In this document: positions 1-9,331 of the stretch, in pieces
How the letters are laid out: each line of letters starts with the position of its first letter
Position numbering within the stretch: position 1 is the stretch's first letter
Assembly (NCBI RefSeq): GCF_001975825.1
Contig: NZ_MTKN01000001.1
Coordinates: 62,001-126,000 of the forward strand
Reading direction: 5' to 3'
From: [Flexibacter] sp. ATCC 35208
GTDB lineage: Bacteria; Bacteroidota; Bacteroidia; Chitinophagales; Chitinophagaceae
Length of the DNA: 64,000 nucleotides
Notes under the pieces: model-generated
Told to the model about the DNA's origin: nothing
Databases searched by the model: none
What the model saw: the letters and a program-made list of their open reading frames with translations, nothing else
Program-made: the position numbers and the translations under genes

Positions 1-1440
1 AGTTTCGTCGGTAACATTTAGATTGGAGACCAGGTTAGTAGTGGTGCCGCTTTCATTATACAATGTAACATTTGCGTGAAACGCATTTGCTTTTGAAGTC
101 ATTACATTATAACCATAAGTGATTTGGGCACTCAGGCCGTTTATTATCTTATATTCAGCTTCAACCTGGCCGTTGAAATTGTATCGTTTGGTCAGTGAAG
201 TGCTACCTTCTTTAATTTCCCCATAGTAGTTTCGTTCTCCGTTAACAGATACCCATTGCCCGGCGGCATTTCGTAAAGGGTGAATTGGCGCAAGTGTTGC
301 ATACCACTCTGCATTCCACAGGTCTGTTGGTTCATTTTTCACGCCCAGGTTTCCAGATAATTTTCCAGAAAACCGGAGTCTTTTATTCTTTAGGAAATAG
401 GCATCAATATTTGATCTGAAGTCTGTTTTCTTGTAGCTGGTGCCTACAAGGATCCCGTCCTGATTCAGGCGACCCAGCATAAATGCATAGTTGACATTAT
501 CGTTTCCTCCGGAAATGCTCAAGCGGTGATTTTGAATATTTGCGTTGCCATAGTACACTTTGAAATAATTGATATCCGGATACATCAGATCATTGTGTGC
601 TGCATACTTTGCGATGATAGAGTCAGCATACATTACCGTTCCGCCGGAATTGACAGAAGCTTCATTATAAAGTGTGGTATAATCTACAGCGTTCAAAACA
701 TGTGGCAGTCTGGTAGGGCTTTGAGAACCATAATATGCGGTATAATTTACCCGTAATTTACCAGCGGTGCCTTTTTTAGTTGTGATCAGGATGACACCGT
801 TGGCGGCCCTGTTACCATAGATAGCGGCGGAAGCGGCATCCTTTAACACAGATATGGATTGTATGTCATTGGCATTGACATCATTTATATTACCCGGAAA
901 GCCATCAATTAATACTAATGGTGTATTGTCACCGAATGTACCTACCCCACGAATATCCAGAACAGCGCCATCATCGCCGGGCTTCCCGGAGCTTTGCAAA
1001 GCATATACCCCTGCTACAGTACCCTGCAATGCCTGACCGGGATTGGTTAATGGCCGGCTCTCCATGTCTTCCATTTTAACAACGCCGACGGCGCCTGTCA
1101 GGTTTGCTTTTTTCTGTGTACCATAACCTACCACCACCACTTCGTTCACATTCTGGCTGGCAGACAACAGCGATACATTCATCATACCGTTGCCATTTGC
1201 CACTATCTCCCTTGTAAGAAAAGAGATATGATTGAATACCAGGGTATCACCAGTACCTGCCATAAGGGTAAACTGACCCTTACTATCAGTTACTGTTCCC
1301 TGGCTGGAGTGTTTAATCCTTACTGTTACCCCGGGTAATGGGTCCGTACCGGAAACCACCTTGCCCGTGATCTTCGATTGCTGGGCAAAAAGTGTCATGT
1401 ACGGAAATAGGAAAAGAAAGATGCTTAGAAATCTTTTCAT
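1..1440 (-). CDS. SusC/RagA-like TonB-dependent outer-membrane receptor, N-terminal part (runs off the window)
   Basis: The frame is open from an ATG at 1440 to the left edge (480 codons), so only the N-terminal half is present. It starts with a hydrophobic signal peptide ending ...MTLFAQQ, followed by a carboxypeptidase-regulatory-like domain (ITGKVVSGTDPLPGVTV, about residues 23-100) and the TonB plug with the classic NEVVVVGYGTQKKANLTGAV stretch and the plug words GVGTFGDNTPLVLIDG and ISVLKDAASAAIYG. SusC-family proteins form the outer-membrane pore of glycan-uptake complexes and work with a surface SusD lipoprotein; that partner would lie to the left, outside the window. The substrate cannot be told. 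A 599-bp gene-free stretch precedes the start. Confidence 0.93.
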   Translation of the reverse strand, partial: MKRFLSIFLFLFPYMTLFAQQSKITGKVVSGTDPLPGVTVRIKHSSQGTVTDSKGQFTLMAGTGDTLVFNHISFLTREIVANGNGMMNVSLLSASQNVNEVVVVGYGTQKKANLTGAVGVVKMEDMESRPLTNPGQALQGTVAGVYALQSSGKPGDDGAVLDIRGVGTFGDNTPLVLIDGFPGNINDVNANDIQSISVLKDAASAAIYGNRAANGVILITTKKGTAGKLRVNYTAYYGSQSPTRLPHVLNAVDYTTLYNEASVNSGGTVMYADSIIAKYAAHNDLMYPDINYFKVYYGNANIQNHRLSISGGNDNVNYAFMLGRLNQDGILVGTSYKKTDFRSNIDAYFLKNKRLRFSGKLSGNLGVKNEPTDLWNAEWYATLAPIHPLRNAAGQWVSVNGERNYYGEIKEGSTSLTKRYNFNGQVEAEYKIINGLSAQITYGYNVMTSKANAFHANVTLYNESGTTTNLVSNLNVTDET

Positions 1441-2039
1441 AACGAGAATCTGTTTAAGTAGGTTAAAATGAAATGCTCAGTCTCAGGATTATTGAGCCCA
1501 TCTATATATAGACGGTTACAAAGCAAGTATTAAATTCATTGTTACGAACAGGGGTAAATCGTATAAAATGGGGGGTAAAATCGTTTATTTTTTTGACATC
1601 CTGTATTTATGCTATTTATTCTCTTTTTTAGCATGTTCTTTCAGTGCTTTTATTTTAATGTCTAATTGACAATTAAAGAAAATGAATTGTTTTTATTTTG
1701 TGGGAATCGGGTTCAACGGATTGAAATCATACTGTCAGGAAATATATCAATTTGAATTTTTAACTGAATGTAATATTAACCAGCTTAAAGCGCAAGGTTT
1801 TTTACAGCGGTATCAGCAGATGATTTATTTTATTTTTTTATATACATAGAGAAAACCAGATTTGCTGCCGTGGGTCTGAATAACCTGTTATTGTAACTTT
1901 ACGTTATCCGAAAATCCAGTTATGGCATTGAGATACTTTACATTTTCTGCATTTTTAATAGACCTTTTGATTATCTTTTTAATTTATTCTATTCAGGCCA
2001 GTAGGATTTTTTGTAATTTCCGTCCCGTAATATAGAATT
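1441..2039. other. Divergent intergenic region between the susC-like gene and the ABC operon
   Basis: AT-rich stretch of about 600 bp with no convincing gene. It must hold the promoters of both the leftward receptor and the rightward ABC operon. A TAACTTTA at 1894-1901 resembles the Bacteroidota -7 element for the rightward operon, but no TTG/TTTG sits at the proper distance upstream. A short palindrome TAATTG-A-CAATTA lies at 1673-1685. No regulator gene (ECF sigma or hybrid two-component) for the receptor is nearby. Confidence 0.4.
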
Positions 2040-2966
2040 ATGGGTTTGCTCGAAGTTAGAAACTTGCATAAAGATTATGCCTCGCATAAGGCTGTAGATG
2101 ATATTAGTTTTGTTATCCCCGAGGGTAGCATCTTTGGGCTGCTTGGACCCAATGGCGCAGGGAAAACCACCCTGCTCCGTATGATCACCGGCATTTTTTA
2201 TCCCGATCAGGGAGAAATACTTTTCAAAGGCAAACCTTTTCATCCGGATAATGACGTTCATTCCATCGGCTACATGCCGGAGGAAAGAGGGCTGTACAAA
2301 AAAATGAAGGTAGGGGAACAAGCGCTCTACCTGGCACAGCTCAAAGGCATGACGGAAAAGGAAGCCAAAGAAAAGATCAAATATTGGTTCGATAAGTTTG
2401 ATATCAACGCATGGTATAATAAGAAAGTGGAAGAGTTGAGTAAAGGCATGCAACAAAAAGTGCAGTTTATTTCCACCATTATCCATGAGCCATCACTGTT
2501 AATACTGGATGAGCCCTTCTCAGGGTTAGATCCGATCAACTCCAACCTGATCAAACAGGAAATCTTTGACCTTGCTTTGAATGGTACCACGATCATCTTT
2601 TCCACCCATCGTATGGAACAGGTAGAAGAGATCTGTGACCGTATTATTCTTGTGAATAAAGGAAAGAAAATTCTGGATGGAGAGGTGAAACAGATCAGGC
2701 ACGATTTCAAACAAGACCTGTTCCGGATAGGATTGGGCAGAGTACCTAACTTTGCCGAAGTAATGACTTATCATTTTACCATTGTCTCACAGGAAGAGAG
2801 CGGTTATATCGTGAAACTTACTGATGGCAGTACGACAAATGATATTCTCGCACATTTTATCAGGCAGGAAATCCCTATAACATCCTTCCAGGAAATACTA
2901 CCTTCTATCAATGAGGTGTTTATACAACAGGTACAGCAAATAGAAGTAGAAGAACCAATTAATTAA
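2040..2966 (+). CDS. ABC transporter ATP-binding protein (NatA/YhaQ-like exporter ATPase)
   Basis: A 308-residue ATPase. Walker A GPNGAGKTT is at residues 36-44, the signature LSKGMQQK at 133-140, Walker B ending in D157-E158 (LLILDEP), and the switch histidine H190 in FSTHRMEQ. The region after residue 215 is a DUF4162-type C-terminal domain common in Na+/drug exporter ATPases of the NatA/CcmA group. The next gene, 4 bp downstream, codes for the membrane subunit, so the two form one exporter in the inner membrane. The transported substrate is not visible in the sequence. ATG at 2040 is chosen because the ABC domain begins directly (MGLLEVRNLHKDY). Confidence 0.93.
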   Translation: MGLLEVRNLHKDYASHKAVDDISFVIPEGSIFGLLGPNGAGKTTLLRMITGIFYPDQGEILFKGKPFHPDNDVHSIGYMPEERGLYKKMKVGEQALYLAQLKGMTEKEAKEKIKYWFDKFDINAWYNKKVEELSKGMQQKVQFISTIIHEPSLLILDEPFSGLDPINSNLIKQEIFDLALNGTTIIFSTHRMEQVEEICDRIILVNKGKKILDGEVKQIRHDFKQDLFRIGLGRVPNFAEVMTYHFTIVSQEESGYIVKLTDGSTTNDILAHFIRQEIPITSFQEILPSINEVFIQQVQQIEVEEPIN

Positions 2967-2970
2967 TCCT

Positions 2971-4254
2971 ATGAATAAGATCTGGCTCATCATCAAAAGA
3001 GAGTTCACCTTCCGCGTGCGCAAGCGGTCCTTTCTCGTCGTCACCCTTTTAGTACCGCTGTTCTTTGCGGCGATGATTGTAGTGCCGGTGTTGATAGCTA
3101 AGAGTGCTAACGAAGATCAGCGTGTTGCGGTGATAGATGATAGTCATTTGTTCCTGAATAAATTGCCGGATGAGAAGGGGATCTATTTTAAATTCCTGAC
3201 GGAGACGGCCATTGATACTTTCAGTAAGCATTACGAGGAGTATGGTTATTCTGGTGTGCTATATATTCCTGCGATTGATATTGAAAGACCATTGGGTATT
3301 ACGTATTATAGTAGTGGTCAGCCGGGGCTGGGAATAGAGAGTCACCTGAACAGGTATCTGAATACCCGTATTGAAGAGGTGCGGATGGAGAAGGCGAATA
3401 TTGACATTGCACAGATCAAAGGATTTAAGTCGAATATTAATATTGAATTCAGATCAGGGAAGGAGGAGAAGAAAGGGAGTTCAGTGATTGCTTATGCGGT
3501 GGGGTATTCCAGCGGGTTCATTATTTATATTATCCTGATGTTTTTTGGGATGGCAGTGATGAGAGGTGTGATGGAAGAGAAGGTGAACCGTATTGCAGAG
3601 GTGATGGTGTCTAGTGTGAAACCATTTCAGCTGATGATGGGGAAGATTGTGGGGATTGCAGGTGTAGGGCTGTTACAGTTTTCTATTTGGGTGGTGCTGA
3701 TCTGTGTGTTGCAATTGTTTATTCCGACAGCAGTTATGAATAGTGCGGCGCAGAGTAATGCGAATAATAATGTAGCGATGATGGAGGTGGCGTCACAGTT
3801 GAGATATGTGATGGATAGTATTAATTGGGTGTTGATTATTCCCTGTTTTATATTTTATTTTCTGGGTGGGTATTTGTTTTATGCGGCGTTGTTTGCGGCG
3901 GTGGGTAGTTTGGTGAATGAAGATCCTACGGATGTGCAGGGGTTGACATTGCCGATAACATTGCCGATTATTATTGGTATAATGGTGATGATTGCGGCGG
4001 TGCAGCATCCGAATAGTTCGTTGGCGTTTTGGGGGAGTATCATTCCGTTTACGTCGCCGATGGTGATGATGGCGAGGATTCCTTATGGTGTGCCGGGGAC
4101 GGTGCCCTATTGGCAATTGGGGTTGTCGATGGCGTTGTTGATAATTGGGTTTTTGGGAACGACGTGGATGGCAGGGAAGATATATAGAACGGGGATATTG
4201 ATGTATGGGAAGAAGATTACGTGGAAAGAAGCGATTAAGTGGATCAGGCAATAA
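2971..4254 (+). CDS. ABC transporter permease (NatB/YhaP-like, ABC2 membrane family)
   Basis: A 427-residue membrane protein that starts 4 bp after the ATPase stop and is surely its partner. A first transmembrane helix lies at about residues 20-43, followed by a periplasmic domain of about 140 residues and then five to six further hydrophobic segments from about residue 175 to the end, the usual layout of ABC2_membrane_3 exporters. The 3' two thirds of the gene is strikingly rich in G and T on the coding strand (GGG, TTG, GCG and GTG codons), unlike its first 300 bases; the same drift is seen in several genes of this window. A perfect hairpin follows the stop. Confidence 0.9.
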   Translation: MNKIWLIIKREFTFRVRKRSFLVVTLLVPLFFAAMIVVPVLIAKSANEDQRVAVIDDSHLFLNKLPDEKGIYFKFLTETAIDTFSKHYEEYGYSGVLYIPAIDIERPLGITYYSSGQPGLGIESHLNRYLNTRIEEVRMEKANIDIAQIKGFKSNINIEFRSGKEEKKGSSVIAYAVGYSSGFIIYIILMFFGMAVMRGVMEEKVNRIAEVMVSSVKPFQLMMGKIVGIAGVGLLQFSIWVVLICVLQLFIPTAVMNSAAQSNANNNVAMMEVASQLRYVMDSINWVLIIPCFIFYFLGGYLFYAALFAAVGSLVNEDPTDVQGLTLPITLPIIIGIMVMIAAVQHPNSSLAFWGSIIPFTSPMVMMARIPYGVPGTVPYWQLGLSMALLIIGFLGTTWMAGKIYRTGILMYGKKITWKEAIKWIRQ

Positions 4255-4281
4255 TATTGAAAACAAAAGATCCTTAATATT

Positions 4282-4326
4282 ACAAACAAAAGATCCTTTG
4301 CCGAAGGCAAAGGATCTTTTGTTTGT
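4282..4326. terminator. Bidirectional intrinsic terminator, 21-bp perfect stem
   Basis: A perfect 21-bp inverted repeat (4282-4302 and 4306-4326) with a GAA loop and A-rich/T-rich flanks sits between the convergent permease and nitronate monooxygenase genes. A partial copy of its left arm (AAACAAAAGATCCTT) precedes it at 4261-4275. The word GTGGCATGGCCTG is repeated twice just right of it. Confidence 0.9.
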
Positions 4327-4379
4327 GGCATGGCCTGTGTTTGTGGCATGGCCTGCGGCCGTCTGGTAAGCGTGGTTTC

Positions 4380-4430
4380 AGGAGTTTAGCCAAAGTTCTT
4401 TTTTAAGAGTTTAGACAGAGTTCTATTTTC
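4380..4430 (-). repeat. Post-stop echo of the nitronate monooxygenase 3' end
   Basis: Two tandem copies with a 25-bp period. The copy at about 4405-4429 is the end of the gene on the minus strand (AGAACTCTGTCTAAACTC plus stop). The copy at about 4380-4404 lies past the stop and reads AGAACTTTGGCTAAACTC; about 21 of 25 bases match. Confidence 0.7.
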
Positions 4431-5344
4431 GTGGCCTGGAATTCATTCCAGATCTCAGCGACTACATCTGCTGCAGGCATGATCTTATCAATGATCGCAC
4501 TTACCTGTCCTACTTCCAGTTCACCTTCCGTCATATCACCTTCGAACATCCCTTTTTTCGCGCGGCCTCTGCCGAGGAGGTTTTTTAGTGATTCATTGTC
4601 AGCACCACTTTCTTCGGCAGCTTTTACGTTTTTGAAAAATTCGTTTTTCAGTAATCTTACGGGAGTGAGTTTCTTCATGGAAAGGAGGGTATCCCCTTCT
4701 TTCGCATCGAGTATAGCTTGTTTGAAGTGATCATGTGAAGAAGCTTCAGGTGTGGCTATGAATCGGCTACCTACCTGAACACCACTGGCACCGAGTGCGA
4801 AAGCGGCTGTCATGGCTCTGCCTGTGGCAATGCCGCCGGCAGCGATGACGGGTATTTTTACAGCCTGACATACGCTGGGGATGAGGACCAGGGTAGTTGT
4901 TTCTTCTCTACCGTTGTGACCACCTGCTTCAAAGCCTTCTGCTACGATGGCGTCTACGCCGGCTGCTTCGCTTTTGAGTGCGAAGGCTGCGCTGGCGACT
5001 ACGTGGACAACTTTGATACCTTCGGCTTTCAGGATGGAAGTCCATGTTTTTGGATTACCTGCAGAGGTGAAGACGATGGGTACTTTGTTTTCGATAATGA
5101 TCTTTACGTGTTCCTCAATATTCGGGTATAGGAGGGGGAGATTTACGCCGAAAGGTTTGTCGGTGGCTTGTTTGCACTTGTCGATATGTTCTTTGAGAAC
5201 GTCAGGGTACATACTACCTGCACCGAGCAGGCCAAGGCCGCCGGCATTGCTCACAGCACTGGCCAGGCGCCAGCCACTGGCCCAGATCATACCAGCTTGT
5301 ATGATTGGGTAATCTATATTGAATAGTTGAGATATACGGTTCAT
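4403..5344 (-). CDS. Nitronate monooxygenase / FabK-like FMN-dependent oxidoreductase
   Basis: A 313-residue TIM-barrel flavoprotein of the 2-nitropropane dioxygenase family. It begins NIDYPIIQAGMIW, has the AEGFEAGGHNG motif near residue 140 whose histidine is the catalytic base in nitronate monooxygenases, and the FMN phosphate-binding words PVIAAGGIATG and GASGVQVGSRF. The family includes alkyl nitronate detoxifying enzymes and the FabK enoyl-ACP reductases; the sequence alone does not separate these, although the short length and GGH motif fit a nitronate monooxygenase. It is transcribed towards the 4282-4326 terminator, and its last codons are repeated past the stop. Confidence 0.85.
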   Translation of the reverse strand: MNRISQLFNIDYPIIQAGMIWASGWRLASAVSNAGGLGLLGAGSMYPDVLKEHIDKCKQATDKPFGVNLPLLYPNIEEHVKIIIENKVPIVFTSAGNPKTWTSILKAEGIKVVHVVASAAFALKSEAAGVDAIVAEGFEAGGHNGREETTTLVLIPSVCQAVKIPVIAAGGIATGRAMTAAFALGASGVQVGSRFIATPEASSHDHFKQAILDAKEGDTLLSMKKLTPVRLLKNEFFKNVKAAEESGADNESLKNLLGRGRAKKGMFEGDMTEGELEVGQVSAIIDKIMPAADVVAEIWNEFQATKIELCLNS

Positions 5345-5400
5345 GGCCGTAAATGTAAGGAGGTTATGTTAAACTGAAGGTGATGACAATCAGCCGGGAA

Positions 5401-5650
5401 GATTTTCTGAGTTATGGCCAATGTTCAGGAAGTTGGCATCACTATCTGTTAGTGAAGATTTCATCCGAGATCAATTTCTGAATGATGACCAATGTTCAGG
5501 AAGTTGGCTAAGGTTCTTTCATGGAAGTTGGCATCACTATCTGTTAGTGAAGATTTCAGCCGAGATCGATTTCTGTATTATCGCCGATGTTCAGGCTTTG
5601 ACTAAGGCCACGAATATTGGCGTCACTACCGATCAGGGAAGACTTGAGCA
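5401..5650 (-). repeat. Post-stop echoes of the nucleotidyltransferase 3' end, 95-bp period
   Basis: The last 95 bp of the nucleotidyltransferase (5556-5650) is followed past its stop by one full degenerate copy (5461-5555) and a shorter copy with an internal deletion (5401-5460). Shared words include CCGAGATC, TGTTCAGG and TTGGC(A/G)TCACTA. The two echo copies are nearly identical to each other (GGAAGTTGGCATCACTATCT in both) and less similar to the gene, so the duplication was probably re-duplicated after it had drifted. Confidence 0.75.
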
Positions 5651-6548
5651 CCACTTCATACAGATTGCTGTAAGAGCCGATGATAGAGTCCTTGACGATA
5701 GAGTAATTGATCACAGTATTATCTCCGATAGCGACATTGGGACCGATGATAGAATTTTTAATATTACAACCTTCGCCAATACTTACAGGAGGAATGATAA
5801 TCGCATTCTCATATGGAAGAATAGGGTTGGCGGGTGCTTTATATTTACTGAGCAGGATAGCATTTGTTTCCAACAGGGTCTCCTTGCGGCCGCAGTCGAA
5901 CCAGTTACTCACTTTGAAGGGGGTAAACTGCACCCCATGTTCGATCATGCATTGCAGGGCATCAGTGAGCTGAAACTCATCATGTGACCTTCTATGTTCT
6001 GTTATGTTCCGTTCCAGGCAGTCGAAGAGCTGGTCGGTTTCCTTGATTTTATAGATACCTACCAGGGCCAGGTTCGATTTCGGAATCTGTGGTTTTTCCA
6101 CCACGCGTACGATGTCGCCGGCATCATTGAGTTCGGCTACGCCAAAGCTGCGGGGATCATCCACTTTCTTTAATCCCAGTTGCGAGACGGGGGAAGCGAT
6201 GAGTTCCTTGATATTACCTTCGCAGATAGTATCGCCGAGAACGATGAGTATTTCATCGTCACCTACCACCTTTTTGGTGAGCAGGATGGCGTGACCGGTA
6301 CCTTCGCGTACATTTTGCTGTACGAAATGGCAGGTAAGGTGAGGATATTTCTTTTGAACATAATGCTGGATCTTTTCTCCCAGGTAACCGATGACGAAGA
6401 CGAATTCGGTAATGCCTGCTTCTTCCAGCTGATCAATAATAATACTTAGAATTGTTTTGCCCGCGAGCGGGATCAATGCCTTAGGCTGAGTATATGTATG
6501 TGGACGTAGCTTGGTGCCAGCACCGGCTACAGGTATAATGGCCTTCAT
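5556..6548 (-). CDS. Sugar-phosphate nucleotidyltransferase with left-handed beta-helix tail
   Basis: A 330-residue protein. The N-terminal domain (about residues 1-235) is a nucleotidyltransferase of the RmlA/GlmU type: MKAIIPVAGAGTKLRPHTYT with the nucleotide-binding loop, PKALIPLAGK, and the metal-binding LGDTICEGN. The C-terminal part (about 245-330) shows hexapeptide repeats (I/V-G-x-G/N-x-x, as in SIGEGCNIKNSIIGPNVAIG) that form a left-handed beta helix. Such proteins activate sugar-1-phosphates with NTPs for cell-surface polysaccharides or nucleotide sugars. Which sugar is used is not clear. It stands alone, divergent from glyA. Confidence 0.88.
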   Translation of the reverse strand: MKAIIPVAGAGTKLRPHTYTQPKALIPLAGKTILSIIIDQLEEAGITEFVFVIGYLGEKIQHYVQKKYPHLTCHFVQQNVREGTGHAILLTKKVVGDDEILIVLGDTICEGNIKELIASPVSQLGLKKVDDPRSFGVAELNDAGDIVRVVEKPQIPKSNLALVGIYKIKETDQLFDCLERNITEHRRSHDEFQLTDALQCMIEHGVQFTPFKVSNWFDCGRKETLLETNAILLSKYKAPANPILPYENAIIIPPVSIGEGCNIKNSIIGPNVAIGDNTVINYSIVKDSIIGSYSNLYEVVLKSSLIGSDANIRGLSQSLNIGDNTEIDLG

Positions 6549-6734
6549 GTACCGCAGCGATTAGATGTTTTTAGTCTACTGAGGGCGTGAAGGTAGAACA
6601 AAATTTATAAATAGAATAGTGGAAATGCCCCTACACAGGGAGGAATGCATAGTATGTAATAGCTTAGCAGTGGAATTAACTATCATTATATAGTTTTGTA
6701 GAAGAAAAATCTAGTATTGGTTAAAATTGAACTA

Positions 6735-6763
6735 TTGACTATCCATAAATTCGATTAACTTTG
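6735..6763 (+). promoter_or_regulatory. Promoter of glyA (Bacteroidota -33/-7 type)
   Basis: TTG at 6735-6737, an 18-bp spacer and TAACTTTG at 6756-6763 match the Bacteroidota TTG / TAnnTTTG consensus. The glyA ATG lies 19 bp downstream, giving a very short leader. Confidence 0.75.
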
Positions 6764-6782
6764 TCGCAAATTTTCAAAGTAA

Positions 6783-8060
6783 ATGCAAAGAGATCAGCAA
6801 ATATTTAATATCATCGACCAGGAGCTGGAGCGTCAGCGTCATGGTATAGAATTGATTGCATCGGAGAACTTTACCAGCTTACAGGTAATACAGGCAATGG
6901 GTACTGTACTGACTAACAAATATGCGGAAGGTTATCCAGGACGTAGATATTATGGTGGCTGTGAAATTGTAGACCTGAGCGAACAGCTGGCAATTGACAG
7001 GGCTAAAGAAATCTTTGGAGTTGAGTATGCAAACGTACAGCCTCACTCTGGTGCGCAGGCAAATGCTGCCGTATTGCTGGCTATCCTGAAACCAGGTGAT
7101 AAGATCCTGGGTCTGGATCTGAGCATGGGTGGTCACCTGACACACGGTTCTCCCGTGAATTTTTCTGGTAAGTTGTATCAGCCATTCTCTTATGGTGTGA
7201 ACAAGGAGACTGGTCTGGTTGAGTATGATAAAATGGAAGAGATTGCGCTGAAAGAGAAACCACAGGTTATTATTTGTGGTGCTTCTGCTTACAGCCGTGA
7301 TTGGGATTACAAACGTATCCGTGAGATCGCTGATCAGATAGGTGCTTTTGTAATGGCAGATATTGCTCACCCTGCTGGTTTGATTGCGAAAGGGCTGTTG
7401 AACTCTCCGTTCGAACATTGTCATTTTGTAACGACTACTACCCACAAGACACTGCGTGGTCCTCGTGGTGGTATGATCATGCTGGGTAAGGATTTTGAAA
7501 ATCCGTTTGGTCTGAAAACGCCAAAGGGCGAAACCCGTATGATGAGCAGCCTGATTGATACAGCGGTGTTCCCTGGTATTCAGGGTGGTCCGTTGGAGCA
7601 TGTGATTGCTGCGAAAGCGGTTTCTTTCTTTGAGATCCTGTCTGACGATTATACTGTGTATGCAAAGCAGATTATCAAGAATGCACAGGCGATGTCTAAG
7701 GCATTGGTGGAGAAAGGCTACCAGATTGTATCTGGCGGTACAGATAACCACCTGATGTTGATTGACCTGCGTAATAAGAATATTTCCGGTAAGAAGGCGG
7801 AACAGGTGTTGGTGAAGGCTGATATCACTGTGAATAAGAATATGGTGCCGTTTGATGATAAGTCAGCGTTTGTGACTTCTGGTATTCGTGTGGGTGTTCC
7901 GGCGATCACTTCAAGAGGTTTGACAGAAGAGCATATGGGGCAGGTGATTTCATGGATTGATGAGTTGCTGATGGATGCGGATAATGAGGCGAAGATTGCG
8001 TCAGTGAGAGGTGCGGTGAATGAGTTTATGAAGCAGTTTCCGCTGTATCCTGAGTTGTAG
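6783..8060 (+). CDS. glyA: Serine hydroxymethyltransferase
   Basis: A 425-residue PLP enzyme that converts serine and tetrahydrofolate to glycine and 5,10-methylene-tetrahydrofolate in the cytoplasm, the main source of one-carbon units. Visible features are the N-terminal [10 protein letters not shown] motif, [28 protein letters not shown], and the cofactor lysine K222 in [14 protein letters not shown]. The length is that of the bacterial family. It is a single-gene unit with its own promoter and a strong terminator. Confidence 0.98.
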   Translation: MQRDQQIFNIIDQELERQRHGIELIASENFTSLQVIQAMGTVLTNKYAEGYPGRRYYGGCEIVDLSEQLAIDRAKEIFGVEYANVQPHSGAQANAAVLLAILKPGDKILGLDLSMGGHLTHGSPVNFSGKLYQPFSYGVNKETGLVEYDKMEEIALKEKPQVIICGASAYSRDWDYKRIREIADQIGAFVMADIAHPAGLIAKGLLNSPFEHCHFVTTTTHKTLRGPRGGMIMLGKDFENPFGLKTPKGETRMMSSLIDTAVFPGIQGGPLEHVIAAKAVSFFEILSDDYTVYAKQIIKNAQAMSKALVEKGYQIVSGGTDNHLMLIDLRNKNISGKKAEQVLVKADITVNKNMVPFDDKSAFVTSGIRVGVPAITSRGLTEEHMGQVISWIDELLMDADNEAKIASVRGAVNEFMKQFPLYPEL

Positions 8061-8089
8061 TTTTGAGGTGAATTAAAATGTTTATAAAA

Positions 8090-8119
8090 GGGGAAGCCTC
8101 CCGAATAGGAGGCTTCCCC
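8090..8119 (+). terminator. Terminator after glyA
   Basis: A 12-bp perfect GC-rich stem (GGGGAAGCCTCC at 8090-8101, complement at 8108-8119) with a 6-nt loop. It lacks a long T tract. It may also serve the convergent gene ending at 8184. Confidence 0.8.
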
Positions 8120-8183
8120 TATGAGTTTGAGATGGGGCTGCGGAAGTACATTCGATTTGTCGTTTTGTTGACCAGGCCGCATT

Positions 8184-9227
8184 TTATTCTTTTATTGATT
8201 TTGCGAAATTCCGGATATCCTCGTTCCTTATTTTCCTGAACCCTACTATCGACTTCCCCATTTTAGGAATCAATGAATATCCCCATGCCTGAAACATTTC
8301 ATCACTGATATCTGTATGGCACAAAGGCATTCCATTTATCGGATCGATCACTACTGGCACATGCACTTCCATACTTGGTGTATTCTTATCAAAAGTAGAG
8401 AACACACCTGCTGGTACATAAGCCATGACAGTGCCGGCAAAACCATCTTTTCTGAATAAGCTTTCCAGGTCTTCGTAATCCACATATTTAATGGGATAAG
8501 GATAATCTGTACCAGCTTTCCCTTTTTCAAAATCCTCATCCAGCCAGTTATTGCATAATATCAGGGTCCTGTCTTTCAGGAAGATCGCATTATGCTTGCT
8601 GGTAGACTGCATCATCGCTTTGGCCGCCTTATCATCTACGTGGTCTGAGAATACATAGGTGGATAACCGGATACCCACTGCCAGATCCAGGAAATCCGGA
8701 AACCGTTCCGACATATTCTGAATATAGAATGGTCGCGTTACATCATTCTCAATGAAGTACATGTTGATCACCGGAACACTGAGATCTTTTGAATCACTCT
8801 TCCACACCAGGTCAGATGTAAATGTTTGTGCGGATTTGGCATAATGGCTTTTACTGGGTTTCACATGCAGCGATTGACAATCCATAACGATATAGCTTCT
8901 ATCATTCTTTTTTCGCAGCTTTTCAACTTCTTTTTCTGTTCTCTGTTCGATTGTAGCTGTGACTCCATCCACGTTCCAGAATTGTCTGACAACTTCAGGG
9001 AAATCCAGGTTTAACTGTTTAATTGCTTGTCTATACTCTTCTGCTTTTGTTTGGCTTTGACGACGTAGTTGTTTAAGAATACTCTTATCAGGGACTTCTT
9101 TTACTACGATAATTTTCGTCCGTTTTTTCAATTTCTCCAGATCTTTTGATTTTACGAACTGTGCGGAAGCCACAAAGGCAGTTAACAAGAGGCTTAAACT
9201 AAGCAAGGCGGATATGGTACCTTTCAT
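8184..9227 (-). CDS. Secreted protein of unknown function
   Basis: A protein of about 347 residues that I do not recognise. The ATG at 9227 is preferred over an in-frame ATG at 9260 because it begins a clean signal peptide, MKGTISALLSLSLLLTAFVA, with a SAQ cleavage site. The next 70 residues are rich in lysine and arginine (KSKDLEKLKKRTKIIVVKE), then come mixed alpha/beta sequences with no catalytic signature that I can name. It is likely periplasmic. It is a single gene with an unusually long divergent upstream region holding 89-bp repeats. Confidence 0.75.
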   Translation of the reverse strand: MKGTISALLSLSLLLTAFVASAQFVKSKDLEKLKKRTKIIVVKEVPDKSILKQLRRQSQTKAEEYRQAIKQLNLDFPEVVRQFWNVDGVTATIEQRTEKEVEKLRKKNDRSYIVMDCQSLHVKPSKSHYAKSAQTFTSDLVWKSDSKDLSVPVINMYFIENDVTRPFYIQNMSERFPDFLDLAVGIRLSTYVFSDHVDDKAAKAMMQSTSKHNAIFLKDRTLILCNNWLDEDFEKGKAGTDYPYPIKYVDYEDLESLFRKDGFAGTVMAYVPAGVFSTFDKNTPSMEVHVPVVIDPINGMPLCHTDISDEMFQAWGYSLIPKMGKSIVGFRKIRNEDIRNFAKSIKE

Positions 9228-9331
9228 AGGGATTAGTTTTAATTTAAACCACAGTGACAAATATAATTTATTAAAAATTCTTAATGTGTAGAAATGTCGC
9301 TACAAATATTTTTTTAACATTTTTAAGGAAT

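Noticed and set aside
5421-5987. Rightward frame spanning the echoes and the nucleotidyltransferase end
   Set aside because: It is opposite a clear nucleotidyltransferase gene and its first part reads through degenerate repeats.
6879-7751. Long antisense open frame (about 290 codons) opposite glyA
   Set aside because: It is fully opposite a highly conserved enzyme gene and has no family resemblance; its openness follows from the codon pattern of glyA.
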